From Candidatus Hydrothermales bacterium (GTDB lineage: Bacteria; Hydrothermota; Hydrothermia; Hydrothermales; JAJRUZ01): a stretch of DNA of 64,000 nucleotides. The translations under genes were made by a program, and so were the position numbers. The notes below the pieces were generated by a model. That model was not told the origin of the DNA, did not search any database, and saw nothing but the letters and a program-made list of their open reading frames with translations. Below are positions 33,503-42,300 of this stretch, piece by piece. Where the stretch lies: contig JBCNVI010000003.1 in NCBI GenBank assembly GCA_039630235.1, positions 62,001 to 126,000 on the forward strand, written 5' to 3'. Every line of letters starts with the position of its first letter. Position 1 is the first letter of the stretch.

Positions 33503-34687
33503 ATGAAAAAACCTGCTATTTTAGGAGGCTCTCCTGCGTTTAATACTCTTTTGCCTATAAGTAGACCCTTTTGTCCAAAAGTAAAAGATTTAAAAGAAAA
33601 ACTCTCAGATATATTTTCAACTGGTCAAATTACAAACAGTAAATACGTTAGAGAGTTTGAAGAAATGATATGTGATTACATTAATGTTCCATATGCCATA
33701 TGTGTTTCAAGTTGCACATTGGGACTTGTTCTAACTTTAAAAGCCCTATCACTTGAAGGCTCTAAGTTTATTGTTCCATCCTTTACCTTTCCTGTCACAG
33801 TTACATCGCTTTTATGGAATAACATTGAACCAAAATTTGCAGATATTGACCCTGAGACACTTAACATTTCTACTCAAAGTATTGAAAAAAATATTGATGA
33901 AGACACAAGGGGTATCCTTGGAGTTCACGTGTATGGTACACCTTGTGAGGTTGAGTATCTTGAAGAGCTAGCTAAAAGGTATAATCTTTTTCTTTTATTT
34001 GATGCTGCTCATGCTTTTGGAGCTAAGTATAGGGGAAAATTAATAGGTTGTTTTGGAGATGCTGAAATTTTCAGTTTAAGTCCCACTAAAACAGTTATGG
34101 CAGGTGAGGGTGGTGTAGTGACCACAAATAATAGGGAACTTGCTGAAAAAATAAAGATTTTGAGAAATTATGGCGATCCTGGTACAAACGATTTTGAATA
34201 TATAGGACTTAACTCAAGAATGAGTGAACTTCACGCCATTCTTGGAATTTTTTCTCTAAAGAGAGTTGAGGAAGAAGTAGAGATAAGGAACGAGTTGGCA
34301 AACATTTATATGGAAAACCTCAAGGAATTACCTGGTATAAGTTTCCAAAAGGTCAAAGAGCATGTAAGGTCAACTTTTAAGGATTTTTCAATTATTTTAG
34401 ACGAAGAAAAATTTGGTCTTAAAAGGGATATTGTAAAGTTGGCTCTTGAAAAAGAAAATATACAGGTAAAAAGGTATTTTTATCCTCCCTGTCATAAACA
34501 AAAATTTTTTGGTGAAAGATTCAAAGATTTAAACTTAAAAGTAACCGAAAAAATTTCAAATAGCGTTATAAGTTTGCCTATCTACTCTTCTTTAAAGAAA
34601 AAAGATGTTATTAAAATTTGCGAATGTATAAAGAGAATTTATGATTTTAAAGAAGAGATAAAAAATTACATTTCACTTAAGGAGTAG
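33503..34687 (+). CDS. DegT/DnrJ/EryC1/StrS family PLP aminotransferase
   Basis: This 394-residue sugar aminotransferase-type enzyme carries VSSCTLGLVLTLKAL (about residues 75-89), VPSFTFPVTVTSLLWNNIEP (about 97-116), the cofactor aspartate in LLFDAAHAFGAKYRG (about 169-183) and the Schiff-base lysine in FSLSPTKTVMAGEGG (about 195-209). It probably transaminates a keto-sugar nucleotide for surface polysaccharide. The nucleotide-sugar genes nearby (CBS-epimerase, rmlA) support this. It converges with the CBS-epimerase gene and overlaps it by 22 bases. Confidence 0.88.
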   Translation: MKKPAILGGSPAFNTLLPISRPFCPKVKDLKEKLSDIFSTGQITNSKYVREFEEMICDYINVPYAICVSSCTLGLVLTLKALSLEGSKFIVPSFTFPVTVTSLLWNNIEPKFADIDPETLNISTQSIEKNIDEDTRGILGVHVYGTPCEVEYLEELAKRYNLFLLFDAAHAFGAKYRGKLIGCFGDAEIFSLSPTKTVMAGEGGVVTTNNRELAEKIKILRNYGDPGTNDFEYIGLNSRMSELHAILGIFSLKRVEEEVEIRNELANIYMENLKELPGISFQKVKEHVRSTFKDFSIILDEEKFGLKRDIVKLALEKENIQVKRYFYPPCHKQKFFGERFKDLNLKVTEKISNSVISLPIYSSLKKKDVIKICECIKRIYDFKEEIKNYISLKE

Positions 34688-36045
34688 TAGTTGCTATAGA
34701 TCTTATTGTAGAAATTTTTAATTTTACCTTTTTCGAAAGCCTCACTTATTTCCTTTACTGCTTGTTCAATTCCGTACTTTGCCTTAAATTTTAAAGTTTT
34801 TCTAATTTTTTCAAAGGAAACAAAATAATTCCTGTTGTCCTCTTTTTCTTTTAAAAGAACAATCTTAGATTCAGGAACCATTTCCCTTATTTTTTCAGCA
34901 ACCTCTAAAATACTTAAATTTAGGTTATCAGAGCCTACGTTAAAGATTTCTCCACCTACTTTAAAGTCAGGAGCCTCTATTACCTTAATTATTGCCCTTG
35001 CAATATCTTTAACATGCATAAAAGGTCTAATCTGTTTACCATCTCCATACACCGTAATTTTCTTTTCTTTTAAAGCCTTTGCAATTAAAAGATTTACCAC
35101 AAGATCAAAGCGCATTCTTGGTGAATATCCAAAAGCTGTGGCAAATCTAAGTATTACAGGAGAAAAACCATCTCCCTTTAGATCAAGTAGTGCTTTCTCT
35201 GAAAATAGCTTTGTTTCTGCATAAAGTGAAAGTGGAGAAGGTTCTGTTTCTTCTGTGCATTTTTCCTCTTTATATCCATAAACGCTACAGGTAGATGCAA
35301 ATATGAGCTTGCCTATTCCAAAATATTTTGCTATTTCACCTAAATTTTTTGTTGAAAAATAATTAATTTCAAGAGTTTCTCTAGGTCTAAGCTTACTTGA
35401 CGGATCCCCTACTATTGCAGCTAGGTGAACCACAAGATCTACATCTTGAATGGCCTCTACTATATCTCTTGTATTTATCAAGTCACCCCTGAAAAATTTA
35501 AATTTTTTACTATTTATATCTATAATTCCCTGATCACCATAGAGTAAGTTATCAAAAACTTTTACCTTGTAACCTCTTTTAAGGAGCATTCGCACAAGAA
35601 CGGAGCCTATGTATCCTGCCCCACCGATAACAAGCACTTTTTTCGTTTTTTTCAATTTTTTCGGAATAGAGTCAAAGAAGAAATTACCCTTTGGCTCTAT
35701 AGTTACAATTCTTTTAATTTTTTTATTTCTTGATAAAACAGGTACAATTAAGCTTTTTGATTTTGGAATTTTATTTTCCTCTCTTAGTTTTTGTATTAAT
35801 ACCAAAATCTTGTCTCTATTCCAATCTTCATAGAATTTAATAGGTTTTTTATTCATTATTTTTTCGATTTTATCAGTTAGACTTACTCCTTTGAGTAAGG
35901 CTCTTCTTATGTCTCCGTCACTTACTACTCCTTTTAGTCTTTCCTTGCTGTCTACAACAAAAGCTAAACCTAAACCAGTTTCATTTATCATGTGCATAGT
36001 CTCTTTTAAAGTTTTACTTTTGTGAATTAGAGGTAACTTATCCAT
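34666..36045 (-). CDS. CBS-domain pair fused to an NAD-dependent epimerase/dehydratase
   Basis: This is a 459-residue fusion. Residues about 5-120 form two CBS-type repeats (LKGVVSDGDIRRALLKGVSL in the first, SLIVPVLSRNKKIKRIVTIE in the second), a nucleotide-sensing module. From about residue 133 an extended SDR domain begins: VLVIGGAGYIGSVLVRMLLK (Rossmann glycines), VVHLAAIVGDPSS, STCSVYG and the catalytic YAETK. It probably epimerises or dehydrates an NDP-sugar under control of an adenine nucleotide. It lies in an overlapping operon after AMMECR1. The fusion is uncommon; independent CBS or SDR genes would be the norm. Confidence 0.8.
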   Translation of the reverse strand: MDKLPLIHKSKTLKETMHMINETGLGLAFVVDSKERLKGVVSDGDIRRALLKGVSLTDKIEKIMNKKPIKFYEDWNRDKILVLIQKLREENKIPKSKSLIVPVLSRNKKIKRIVTIEPKGNFFFDSIPKKLKKTKKVLVIGGAGYIGSVLVRMLLKRGYKVKVFDNLLYGDQGIIDINSKKFKFFRGDLINTRDIVEAIQDVDLVVHLAAIVGDPSSKLRPRETLEINYFSTKNLGEIAKYFGIGKLIFASTCSVYGYKEEKCTEETEPSPLSLYAETKLFSEKALLDLKGDGFSPVILRFATAFGYSPRMRFDLVVNLLIAKALKEKKITVYGDGKQIRPFMHVKDIARAIIKVIEAPDFKVGGEIFNVGSDNLNLSILEVAEKIREMVPESKIVLLKEKEDNRNYFVSFEKIRKTLKFKAKYGIEQAVKEISEAFEKGKIKNFYNKIYSNYYSLSEM

Positions 36046-36662
36046 TATAACTCGACTATAACTTCTCCATCTGGTTTTAATTCTTTTATTTTTATACTCT
36101 CAAAGGTATAAACTTCTGTTTCCTTATTTTTCCATTCGTTATAAGAAAGACCAGCTTTAACACAAGTCTCAGATAAAAACGTTTCTTCATCAAAACCATA
36201 TTCTACTGCAACTTGAGGAAGTAAAAGTCCCCTTTTTGTTCCCCTTTTAACAAGAAGACCTGTTTTTCCTATTTTGATATATTTTTTGTATTTTGTAGGA
36301 TTTACCTTTAAAAGTTTTGGTTCACTTAGTATAGTTATCTCCATAGTTAAATTTGAAAGTTCCTCTTCGGTTTTTATTGGAGAAAATCTTGGGTCATAAA
36401 AGGCTGATTCAATGGAGGTTATTATTACGTTTTCCCATATGGGAGTATTTGGATAAGGATTTCCTATGCATCCTCTTAGGGTTTTTTTTGGATAAGTATA
36501 AAGTGTTGTAAAGACTCCCATTTTTTCTGAGAATTTTGACTTTATGTCCTCACTTGCTGTAACGTTTTCTCCTTTAAGGTATTTGACAATAGCTTCACGT
36601 GCAAGCTCTATAAGTTTTTTTCCGTCTTCTTTACTTATCTTCAAATCTTTCAAGCTTTTCAT
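36045..36662 (-). CDS. AMMECR1 family protein
   Basis: This 205-residue protein carries the invariant AMMECR1 motif, here TLRGCIGNPYP (about residues 61-71). The domain ends with GLLLPQVAVEYGFDEETFLS (about 145-164), where the usual pattern is LLPQVA.E..WD.E.FL. AMMECR1 proteins occur in all domains of life, often with Memo and radical SAM partners, but a Memo gene is not adjacent here. The function is not established; proposals include redox or metal-linked modification. It overlaps the 999-residue gene by 32 bases and the CBS-epimerase by one. Confidence 0.88.
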   Translation of the reverse strand: MKSLKDLKISKEDGKKLIELAREAIVKYLKGENVTASEDIKSKFSEKMGVFTTLYTYPKKTLRGCIGNPYPNTPIWENVIITSIESAFYDPRFSPIKTEEELSNLTMEITILSEPKLLKVNPTKYKKYIKIGKTGLLVKRGTKRGLLLPQVAVEYGFDEETFLSETCVKAGLSYNEWKNKETEVYTFESIKIKELKPDGEVIVEL

Positions 36663-39630
36663 AGTATTTTAAAATTATTTCTTTTAAATCTGGAGAAAAT
36701 TTTTCATCATTTAAAAGTTCTCTTTTTCCTTCAAGTATTTTAAAGAAATTTTTAAAAGTAATTTCTTTAGGTATAGAAATTTCATAGGGTTTTGGCCTTT
36801 CTGCGTATCTTTTTTTCACAAATTCTCTTTTTCTTACGCTTTTTTGTGCCTGTAAAAGCCTAGATGTTATTCTTTTCTGAAGATCTTTTAGCCTTTCGGT
36901 AACCTCAAATCTTTCTAATTTTTCTTTAGATTCTTCCATGTCTTTTGCTGCGCCTTCAAGGATATTTCTTATATCTGACCCAGCGCCCTTTTCCTTAAGC
37001 TTTTCAATTAATTCTGAGAGCTCTTTTAATAATTCGCCTTGCTCTTTTGCTAATTCTTGCAGAAGTCTCTTTTCTTCTTCAGAAAGTTTAAGAGGTTGTG
37101 GTAAAGATAAAATAGAAAGTGCTAATCTATTTATGTTTTCTTGTCTTTTTATTAGTTCAGAAAGTTTTTGTATTAAGTTTTCCATCATTTCACCCTCACT
37201 TCCTTGAGTACTTGAAATTTCTCTAGAGAAATTTAGAATAATGTAGGAAGATTTTGAAAGTTGAGCTCTAATGTCCCTTAATATCTCTTCTGCTTGGTAT
37301 TTTCCTCCGTATTTAACCTTATTTAAATACTCATCCATTAAAAAGGCAGCTACTTTCATTTCTCTTATTGCTTCATGTGGGAAAAGTAAAGTATTTCTAG
37401 TTTCTAAAGTTATCTCTTCTACAAATTTTCTGTAGGCGATGTTGTAGTCTTGGTCGAAGTTATCTATTTCTTTTAGGAATCCCATAAGGCCCCAAAAGGC
37501 TTTTTCAATTAATTTAAACGAAAACTCAAGATTTCTTTTTAAATAATTCTGTAGTGCCATCTCAAGATTCTCTCTCATCTTCTTTGTTTTTTTATATCCT
37601 TCCTTTAGATTTTTCCTATCAATCTCACTTAACGAAGCTTTCCCCTCTTTTATGGCCTCCTCAATATTTAGCTTAGTTTCATCGGTGTACTCATCCTTTA
37701 TATCCTCCATCTCTTTTATTATATTACTAAGTTCTTTCTTGTTTTCATTTATATTTTTTTCACTAGGTTCTCTTAGTGACTCAAATAATTTATTTTCCAG
37801 ATTTTTTGCGCTCTCAACAAGTTTTTTAAGCTGATATTCTTTTTTTATTCTCTCAAGTAGAGAAATTGTTCTCTCTAAATTTTCTTTCCATATTTCTCTT
37901 TTTTGAATCAGTTCTTTTAAACTTTTCTCGAGTTGTTCTCTATTTTCTAATTTAATAGCTCTTTCTAAATCTTCATAAACTTTTTTAAGCTCTTCGCTAA
38001 ATAGTTCTTTCATTAATTCTGTTATTTTATGTATTTTTTCGTTTAGCTCTGGATCAATTGAGATTAAATTTTCTTCAAAAGATTTAATTTTGTTTTCAAT
38101 TTCTTCTAATTTCTGAGTTAACTCTTCAAGAGATTTTCTAATTTCAGCAGTTTCTCTAGTTAATTCGCTTTTTGCTATATTCTCACTTATTTTTTCTCTT
38201 AATTCTTTAATTTCTCTTAAAATGTTTGATGCCTCTTTTTTTATTGGCAATAGTTCCTCTCTAAATTTTTCTGTCTCTTTTTTTACCTCCTCGTATATCT
38301 CCTCAAATGTGGGCATGTGAATTAAAATCTTTCTAGAATCCGAAAATTTTTTAGTTTCGTCTTTATCATAAACTCTAAAGTGAACATAGAAGTTTTCTCC
38401 TGGTCTTGGATTTATGGGATCAAGATCAAGTAGATAATAAAAAGTATCCTCTTTTTTATCTTTAAATTTTTTGACAATTTTCTCAAGAACATATTTATTA
38501 TCTCTCTGTAAGTAAACGTATGCCTTATCAAGGCCTATATCATCGCTTGCGTATACTAAAAACGGAATTTTCATGTTATCTGGAACCTTAACGTCGCCCT
38601 CAGGATATAGGATTTTTACAACAGGTTTTATTTCTTTCATGATTTCTACGTGAATCAAGTTAGGATCAAGGAAACTGTCCTTTTCTAAGTAATGGATAAA
38701 TCTGATTTTAGAGTTTTCAAAGAACTTAAATTTAAAGCTAAATTCACTTTTATTTTTTAGGATAATTTTTGAACTATTTATTAATATTTTTTCTGAGTCA
38801 ACGGGGAGAGAAAGGCTTACTTTAAATTCGATTTCTCTATTTTCTTTAATTTTAATGGACGGAAGTGGAAGTTCTTGGCCTTCGCTAAAGGCGCTTATTT
38901 TTTTTATCTTAGGTGGATCCAAAAATTTTGTTTTAAGATATGGAGTTTCATCACTTTCAGTTCTTAACTTAAACTCAAAATCACCTGTCTCCGGCTTTAT
39001 CGTAATAATTACGTTGTTATTATAAACAGGTATACTTTCTTTATAACTTTTACCTCTTTTTTTATAAAGAAAAATTACCTTGTCAATCTTTTTCCCTATT
39101 ATCTTTGCGTTATAAACAAATGGCTCTGTGGTGTAATAAAAGGGTTTAAGTCTTTTATAAATTATTTTCTCTCTCGGCTCCTTTATGTTGAATAAATTTT
39201 TTATAAAATTTTCTCTAAACAGATAGGATCCAATCGTTAATACTGCCAAGGAAAGAATAAAAACTCTAACCTCTTTTCTTAAGCTCCTATTTAACAATTT
39301 TTTTAAGTCAATTTTTTCTAATTTACTGAAAATAAAGTCAGAGTAAGCTTTTTCAAATTTATTTTCACTTTTTCTGTAAATAAAAGCTGTGAGTATTTTG
39401 CCTTCATATCCTTTCAATAACTTTTCAAACTCCAAAGCGAAGTAACTCTGGCTTTTAAGAAAAATTCTTAGTGGTATTAAAAAAGTAAAAAATGGAAGAA
39501 TAAGGATGATCTTAAAACCTGTAACACCAAAAAGTGTAATAGACAGAAAAAGAGCCGAGAGAAAGAGAATAAAAAATCTTTTTAGTTCATAGTAAATTAA
39601 CCTTTTTTTAAATTCTTTTAATTTATTCAT
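36631..39630 (-). CDS. Large DUF4175-like membrane protein with extended coiled coils
   Basis: This is a 999-residue protein. Two hydrophobic segments lie near the N-terminus (about residues 18-56) and one at about 124-142 (VFILSLAVLTIGSYLF). An Ig-like, beta-rich extracytoplasmic region follows (about 150-430), with DDIGLDKAYVYLQRDNKY. A long helical region runs from about 440 to 930, full of Glu/Lys heptads and LEEIENKIK-type stretches. Bacterial DUF4175 proteins have the same order of segments. A role in envelope organisation is plausible but not shown. It is flanked by overlapping genes rmlA (upstream) and AMMECR1 (downstream). Confidence 0.6.
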   Translation of the reverse strand: MNKLKEFKKRLIYYELKRFFILFLSALFLSITLFGVTGFKIILILPFFTFLIPLRIFLKSQSYFALEFEKLLKGYEGKILTAFIYRKSENKFEKAYSDFIFSKLEKIDLKKLLNRSLRKEVRVFILSLAVLTIGSYLFRENFIKNLFNIKEPREKIIYKRLKPFYYTTEPFVYNAKIIGKKIDKVIFLYKKRGKSYKESIPVYNNNVIITIKPETGDFEFKLRTESDETPYLKTKFLDPPKIKKISAFSEGQELPLPSIKIKENREIEFKVSLSLPVDSEKILINSSKIILKNKSEFSFKFKFFENSKIRFIHYLEKDSFLDPNLIHVEIMKEIKPVVKILYPEGDVKVPDNMKIPFLVYASDDIGLDKAYVYLQRDNKYVLEKIVKKFKDKKEDTFYYLLDLDPINPRPGENFYVHFRVYDKDETKKFSDSRKILIHMPTFEEIYEEVKKETEKFREELLPIKKEASNILREIKELREKISENIAKSELTRETAEIRKSLEELTQKLEEIENKIKSFEENLISIDPELNEKIHKITELMKELFSEELKKVYEDLERAIKLENREQLEKSLKELIQKREIWKENLERTISLLERIKKEYQLKKLVESAKNLENKLFESLREPSEKNINENKKELSNIIKEMEDIKDEYTDETKLNIEEAIKEGKASLSEIDRKNLKEGYKKTKKMRENLEMALQNYLKRNLEFSFKLIEKAFWGLMGFLKEIDNFDQDYNIAYRKFVEEITLETRNTLLFPHEAIREMKVAAFLMDEYLNKVKYGGKYQAEEILRDIRAQLSKSSYIILNFSREISSTQGSEGEMMENLIQKLSELIKRQENINRLALSILSLPQPLKLSEEEKRLLQELAKEQGELLKELSELIEKLKEKGAGSDIRNILEGAAKDMEESKEKLERFEVTERLKDLQKRITSRLLQAQKSVRKREFVKKRYAERPKPYEISIPKEITFKNFFKILEGKRELLNDEKFSPDLKEIILKYYEKLERFEDK

Positions 39631-40691
39631 TCAATTAGTCTTACGTCTGAATGATCACCTAATATAAATCTATGAATTCTTGGTCTTAAATGATCTTGAA
39701 AAATCTTCACTTCCTTTCCAATTATACTCATTTCTATTCTTCCCTTTATATTCTTTATTTCACTTTTTTCCATTATAATTGAGTCTTCAATTTCTGTATT
39801 TTCAATATAACAATCTTCCTGAATTGATGTAAAGGGTCCGATATAACTTTTAATAATTTTTGTACCAGCCTTTATAATCACAGGACCCCTTATTAAGCTT
39901 TCTATAATCTGAGCCCCTTTTTCCACTTTAACTTTACCTATTATTTTGGAATTAATTATTTTTCCTTCAATTTCAGGTTCTAAGTCTTCAAGAACAAATC
40001 TATTTGCCTCTATGAGATCTTCAGGTTTACCAGTATCTTTCCACCATCCTTTTATAAGAAGGGCATCAACGTTTAAATTTTTATCAATTAGCCATTGAAT
40101 AGCATCGGTAATCTCAAGTTCATTTCTCCAGGAGGGTTTTATTTCCTCACAGGCATTAAATATATTTTTGTCAAAAAAGTATACTCCTACTAAAGCAAAC
40201 TCAGAAGGGGGATTTTTAGGTTTTTCAACAAGTCTAACGACTTTTCCATTTTTAAGCTCGGCAACCCCAAAGTCCTGTGGATTTGAAACTCTTGAAAGTA
40301 AAATAAGTGAATTTAGTTTTTTCTTCTCAAAGTATTCACGGAATTTTTTTAAGTCATCTTTTATTAGGTTATCACCGAGGAATACTATGAAGGGTTCATC
40401 TCCTATAAAGTCTTTTGAAATTTTCACTGCATGAGCTAAACCAAGAGGTTTTGGTTGAAAAATGTAAGTTACTTTAACATTAAACTTTGAGCCATCTCCT
40501 ACAGAATTTTTTATCTCTTCACCTGTTTCACCTATAACTATACCAATATTTTCTATACCAGCATTTCTAACTGCTTCAATTCCATAAAAAAGTATAGGTT
40601 TTCCTCCCACAGGGATAAGTTGTTTTGCCGAGGTATGAGTTAATGGTCTTAACCTTGTTCCTCTCCCTCCACTTAAAATTAGTGCTTTCAT
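39627..40691 (-). CDS. rmlA: Glucose-1-phosphate thymidylyltransferase, long form
   Basis: This 354-residue sugar nucleotidyltransferase has the signature LSGGRGTRLRPLTHTSAKQL (about residues 6-25) and the metal-binding aspartate in FIVFLGDNLIKDD. VRLVEKPKNPPSEFALVGVY and WKDTGKPEDLIEAN continue the fold. The C-terminal third is a left-handed beta-helix (VKVEKGAQIIESLIRGPVII). This matches the long RmlA type rather than the 290-residue enterobacterial enzyme. It makes dTDP-glucose or a related NDP-sugar. A predicted hairpin covers its ribosome-binding site. Confidence 0.85.
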   Translation of the reverse strand: MKALILSGGRGTRLRPLTHTSAKQLIPVGGKPILFYGIEAVRNAGIENIGIVIGETGEEIKNSVGDGSKFNVKVTYIFQPKPLGLAHAVKISKDFIGDEPFIVFLGDNLIKDDLKKFREYFEKKKLNSLILLSRVSNPQDFGVAELKNGKVVRLVEKPKNPPSEFALVGVYFFDKNIFNACEEIKPSWRNELEITDAIQWLIDKNLNVDALLIKGWWKDTGKPEDLIEANRFVLEDLEPEIEGKIINSKIIGKVKVEKGAQIIESLIRGPVIIKAGTKIIKSYIGPFTSIQEDCYIENTEIEDSIIMEKSEIKNIKGRIEMSIIGKEVKIFQDHLRPRIHRFILGDHSDVRLIE

Positions 40692-40697
40692 TTTATC

Positions 40698-40715
40698 AAT
40701 CCTATTGTAAGGATT
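40698..40715 (-). promoter_or_regulatory. RNA hairpin over the rmlA ribosome-binding site
   Basis: Minus strand AATCCT, loop TACAAT, AGGATT (40715-40698): a perfect six-base-pair stem whose 3' arm contains the AGGA eight bases before the ATG. It could mask the site at low temperature. No energy was computed. Confidence 0.35.
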
Positions 40716-40770
40716 AGAATGATTTTAAATTTAGTCATTATTTTATATTATACGTTAGATTTGGGGGAAA

Positions 40771-40800
40771 TTGAAAATTAAAGTTCTTTTAGTATATACA
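40771..40800 (+). promoter_or_regulatory. Promoter of the flavin reductase gene
   Basis: TTGAAA (40771-40776) and TATACA (40795-40800) are spaced by 18 bp, and the ATG lies six bases after the -10. The TTG at 40771 is therefore better read as a -35 element than as a start codon. Confidence 0.5.
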
Positions 40801-40806
40801 AAAAAT

Positions 40807-41355
40807 ATGTCAGTAAAGCACTTATATCATTGTTATCCGGTAATACCCTGTATATTAGTAGTAAAGCACGGTGATAAGGTTAATGGTATGTCAATTGCTT
40901 GGCATTCACCTCTTTCTTTTTCTCCTCCGCTTTATGGTGTTTTAATATCTCCAAAAAGGTATACCTATGAACTCCTTGTAAAGGCAAAGGATTTTACAAT
41001 TAACTTTGTTGATTATAAAAGTGCTAAGCTTCTTGCAATAATGGGAAGAATAAGTGGTAGAACTAGGGATAAAATAAAAGACTTTAACATAGAGTTAAGT
41101 AACTCAAAAAAAGTTAATTCTCCCTACTTAAAGGACGCGTATGCTGTTTACGAGTGTATAAAAGAAAGACAAGTAATTACTGGAGATCACATACTTTTTA
41201 TAGGTGAAATCGTAGAGGTTCATGAAAGGGAAAAAACTTTTGATGAAGAGGGTTTACCGAATCTCAATGAACTAAAACCTGCCCTCTATCTTGGTAAGGA
41301 CAGATACTTTACTTTAAAAGAGATAGAGGAACCCAAACTGATTCTACCAGAGTAA
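40807..41355 (+). CDS. Flavin reductase-like FMN-binding protein
   Basis: This protein is about 182 residues from ATG 40807, and the split-barrel flavin-binding family is recognisable. The N-terminal HLYHCYPVIPCILVV is followed by VNGMSIAWHSPLSFSPPLYG and VLISPKRYTYELL, where the pairing of a Pro-rich strand with SxxRYT binds FMN. The C-terminal GDHILFIGEIVEV is the barrel strand seen in this family. It may reduce flavin with NAD(P)H or act as a flavin-dependent oxidoreductase. The longer frame from TTG 40771 is rejected because a -35/-10 pair occupies that space. Confidence 0.78.
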   Translation: MSVKHLYHCYPVIPCILVVKHGDKVNGMSIAWHSPLSFSPPLYGVLISPKRYTYELLVKAKDFTINFVDYKSAKLLAIMGRISGRTRDKIKDFNIELSNSKKVNSPYLKDAYAVYECIKERQVITGDHILFIGEIVEVHEREKTFDEEGLPNLNELKPALYLGKDRYFTLKEIEEPKLILPE

Positions 41356-41376
41356 GGTAAATTCGGAGTAGAAAAA

Positions 41377-42300
41377 CTATTTTCTGTAGAAATAAAATTC
41401 TTTATCTTCTATTATTGTTACCTTAAGTGTGCCCTTTTCTACTTCTTTTAAAAGTTCTTCTCTGAGTTCTTTTTCACTCATTTTTGTTAATTTTTTTATT
41501 TCTTCAAGCTCATAAGGTCTTCTCTTTATTGCTTCTAAGATTTCCTCAAAAGTAATTAAGTCTTCACTTGGTTTCTGTTGAGGAAGATAAATAACTTGAG
41601 CTTTCTCACTTATTTTTCTAGCAAAATCTAGTGGTTTGTCGTATGGAGGCAACCTAACCCAACTTTCAGCCGGGGGTCTATAAGGGGTATTTATGTAAAC
41701 TAAGTGAGGGTCAAGCCTTTTCACAAAATCATGTAAGTTTTTTATGTCTTCTTCAGAATCGTTTAGACCTTCTATGTACATAATTTCAAGTTCATATCTT
41801 CCCTTAAATTCTTCTCGCATTTTTATAAGGCCCTCTTTTATTTCCTCATACTTTATATCAGGATGCGGTCTTGATACTTTTAAGAAAGTCTCTTCAGTTC
41901 CTGCATCAAGGGAAGGACAAAAAATGTCGATATTTTTAATCTCATCCCTTACTTCTTTTCTGTTAAGAAAGGGTGCATGAGTTAGAAGAGCTATTTTCTG
42001 ATTTGGTAAAAGAAGTTTTAGTTTATCAATCATCTCTCCTAATCTTGAATAAAGAAGTGGTTCTCCAGAACCTGAAAAAGTTAAAACAGAGGGATTAAAC
42101 CTTTTGACACCTTCTACTACCTCATTTACTACTTCATCAAAAGGTACATACTCTTTTCTTTCATTTGTAAGTCTTTGAGTTCTTCCAAGTTGGCAGAAGA
42201 CACAATTAAAGTTACAAGTTTTAAGTGGCAAGAGATCTATTCCTAGTGATTTCCCCAGTCTTCTTGAGTTTACAGGTCCGTAAATATATTTAAATTTCAA
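41377..42300 (-). CDS. Radical SAM protein with winged-helix C-terminus (COG0731-like)
   Basis: This 307-residue protein has the [4Fe-4S] motif CNFNCVFC (CX3CX2C, residues about 29-36) after RRLGKSLGIDLLPLKT. FSGSGEPLLYSRL (about 75-87) is the SAM glycine-rich motif. The C-terminal 70 residues (EILEAIKRRPYELEEIKKLT...) look like a winged helix. Proteins of this type have been tied to tRNA or cofactor modification, but the substrate here is unknown. It is one base from the SagB-type gene and co-directional, so the two may function together. Confidence 0.8.
   Translation of the reverse strand: MKFKYIYGPVNSRRLGKSLGIDLLPLKTCNFNCVFCQLGRTQRLTNERKEYVPFDEVVNEVVEGVKRFNPSVLTFSGSGEPLLYSRLGEMIDKLKLLLPNQKIALLTHAPFLNRKEVRDEIKNIDIFCPSLDAGTEETFLKVSRPHPDIKYEEIKEGLIKMREEFKGRYELEIMYIEGLNDSEEDIKNLHDFVKRLDPHLVYINTPYRPPAESWVRLPPYDKPLDFARKISEKAQVIYLPQQKPSEDLITFEEILEAIKRRPYELEEIKKLTKMSEKELREELLKEVEKGTLKVTIIEDKEFYFYRK

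Noticed and set aside
40771-40806. TTG start that would lengthen the flavin reductase by 12 residues
   Set aside because: The TTG is part of a TTGAAA -35 element with a TATACA 18 bp downstream and an ATG six bases further; the extra residues are not family-like.
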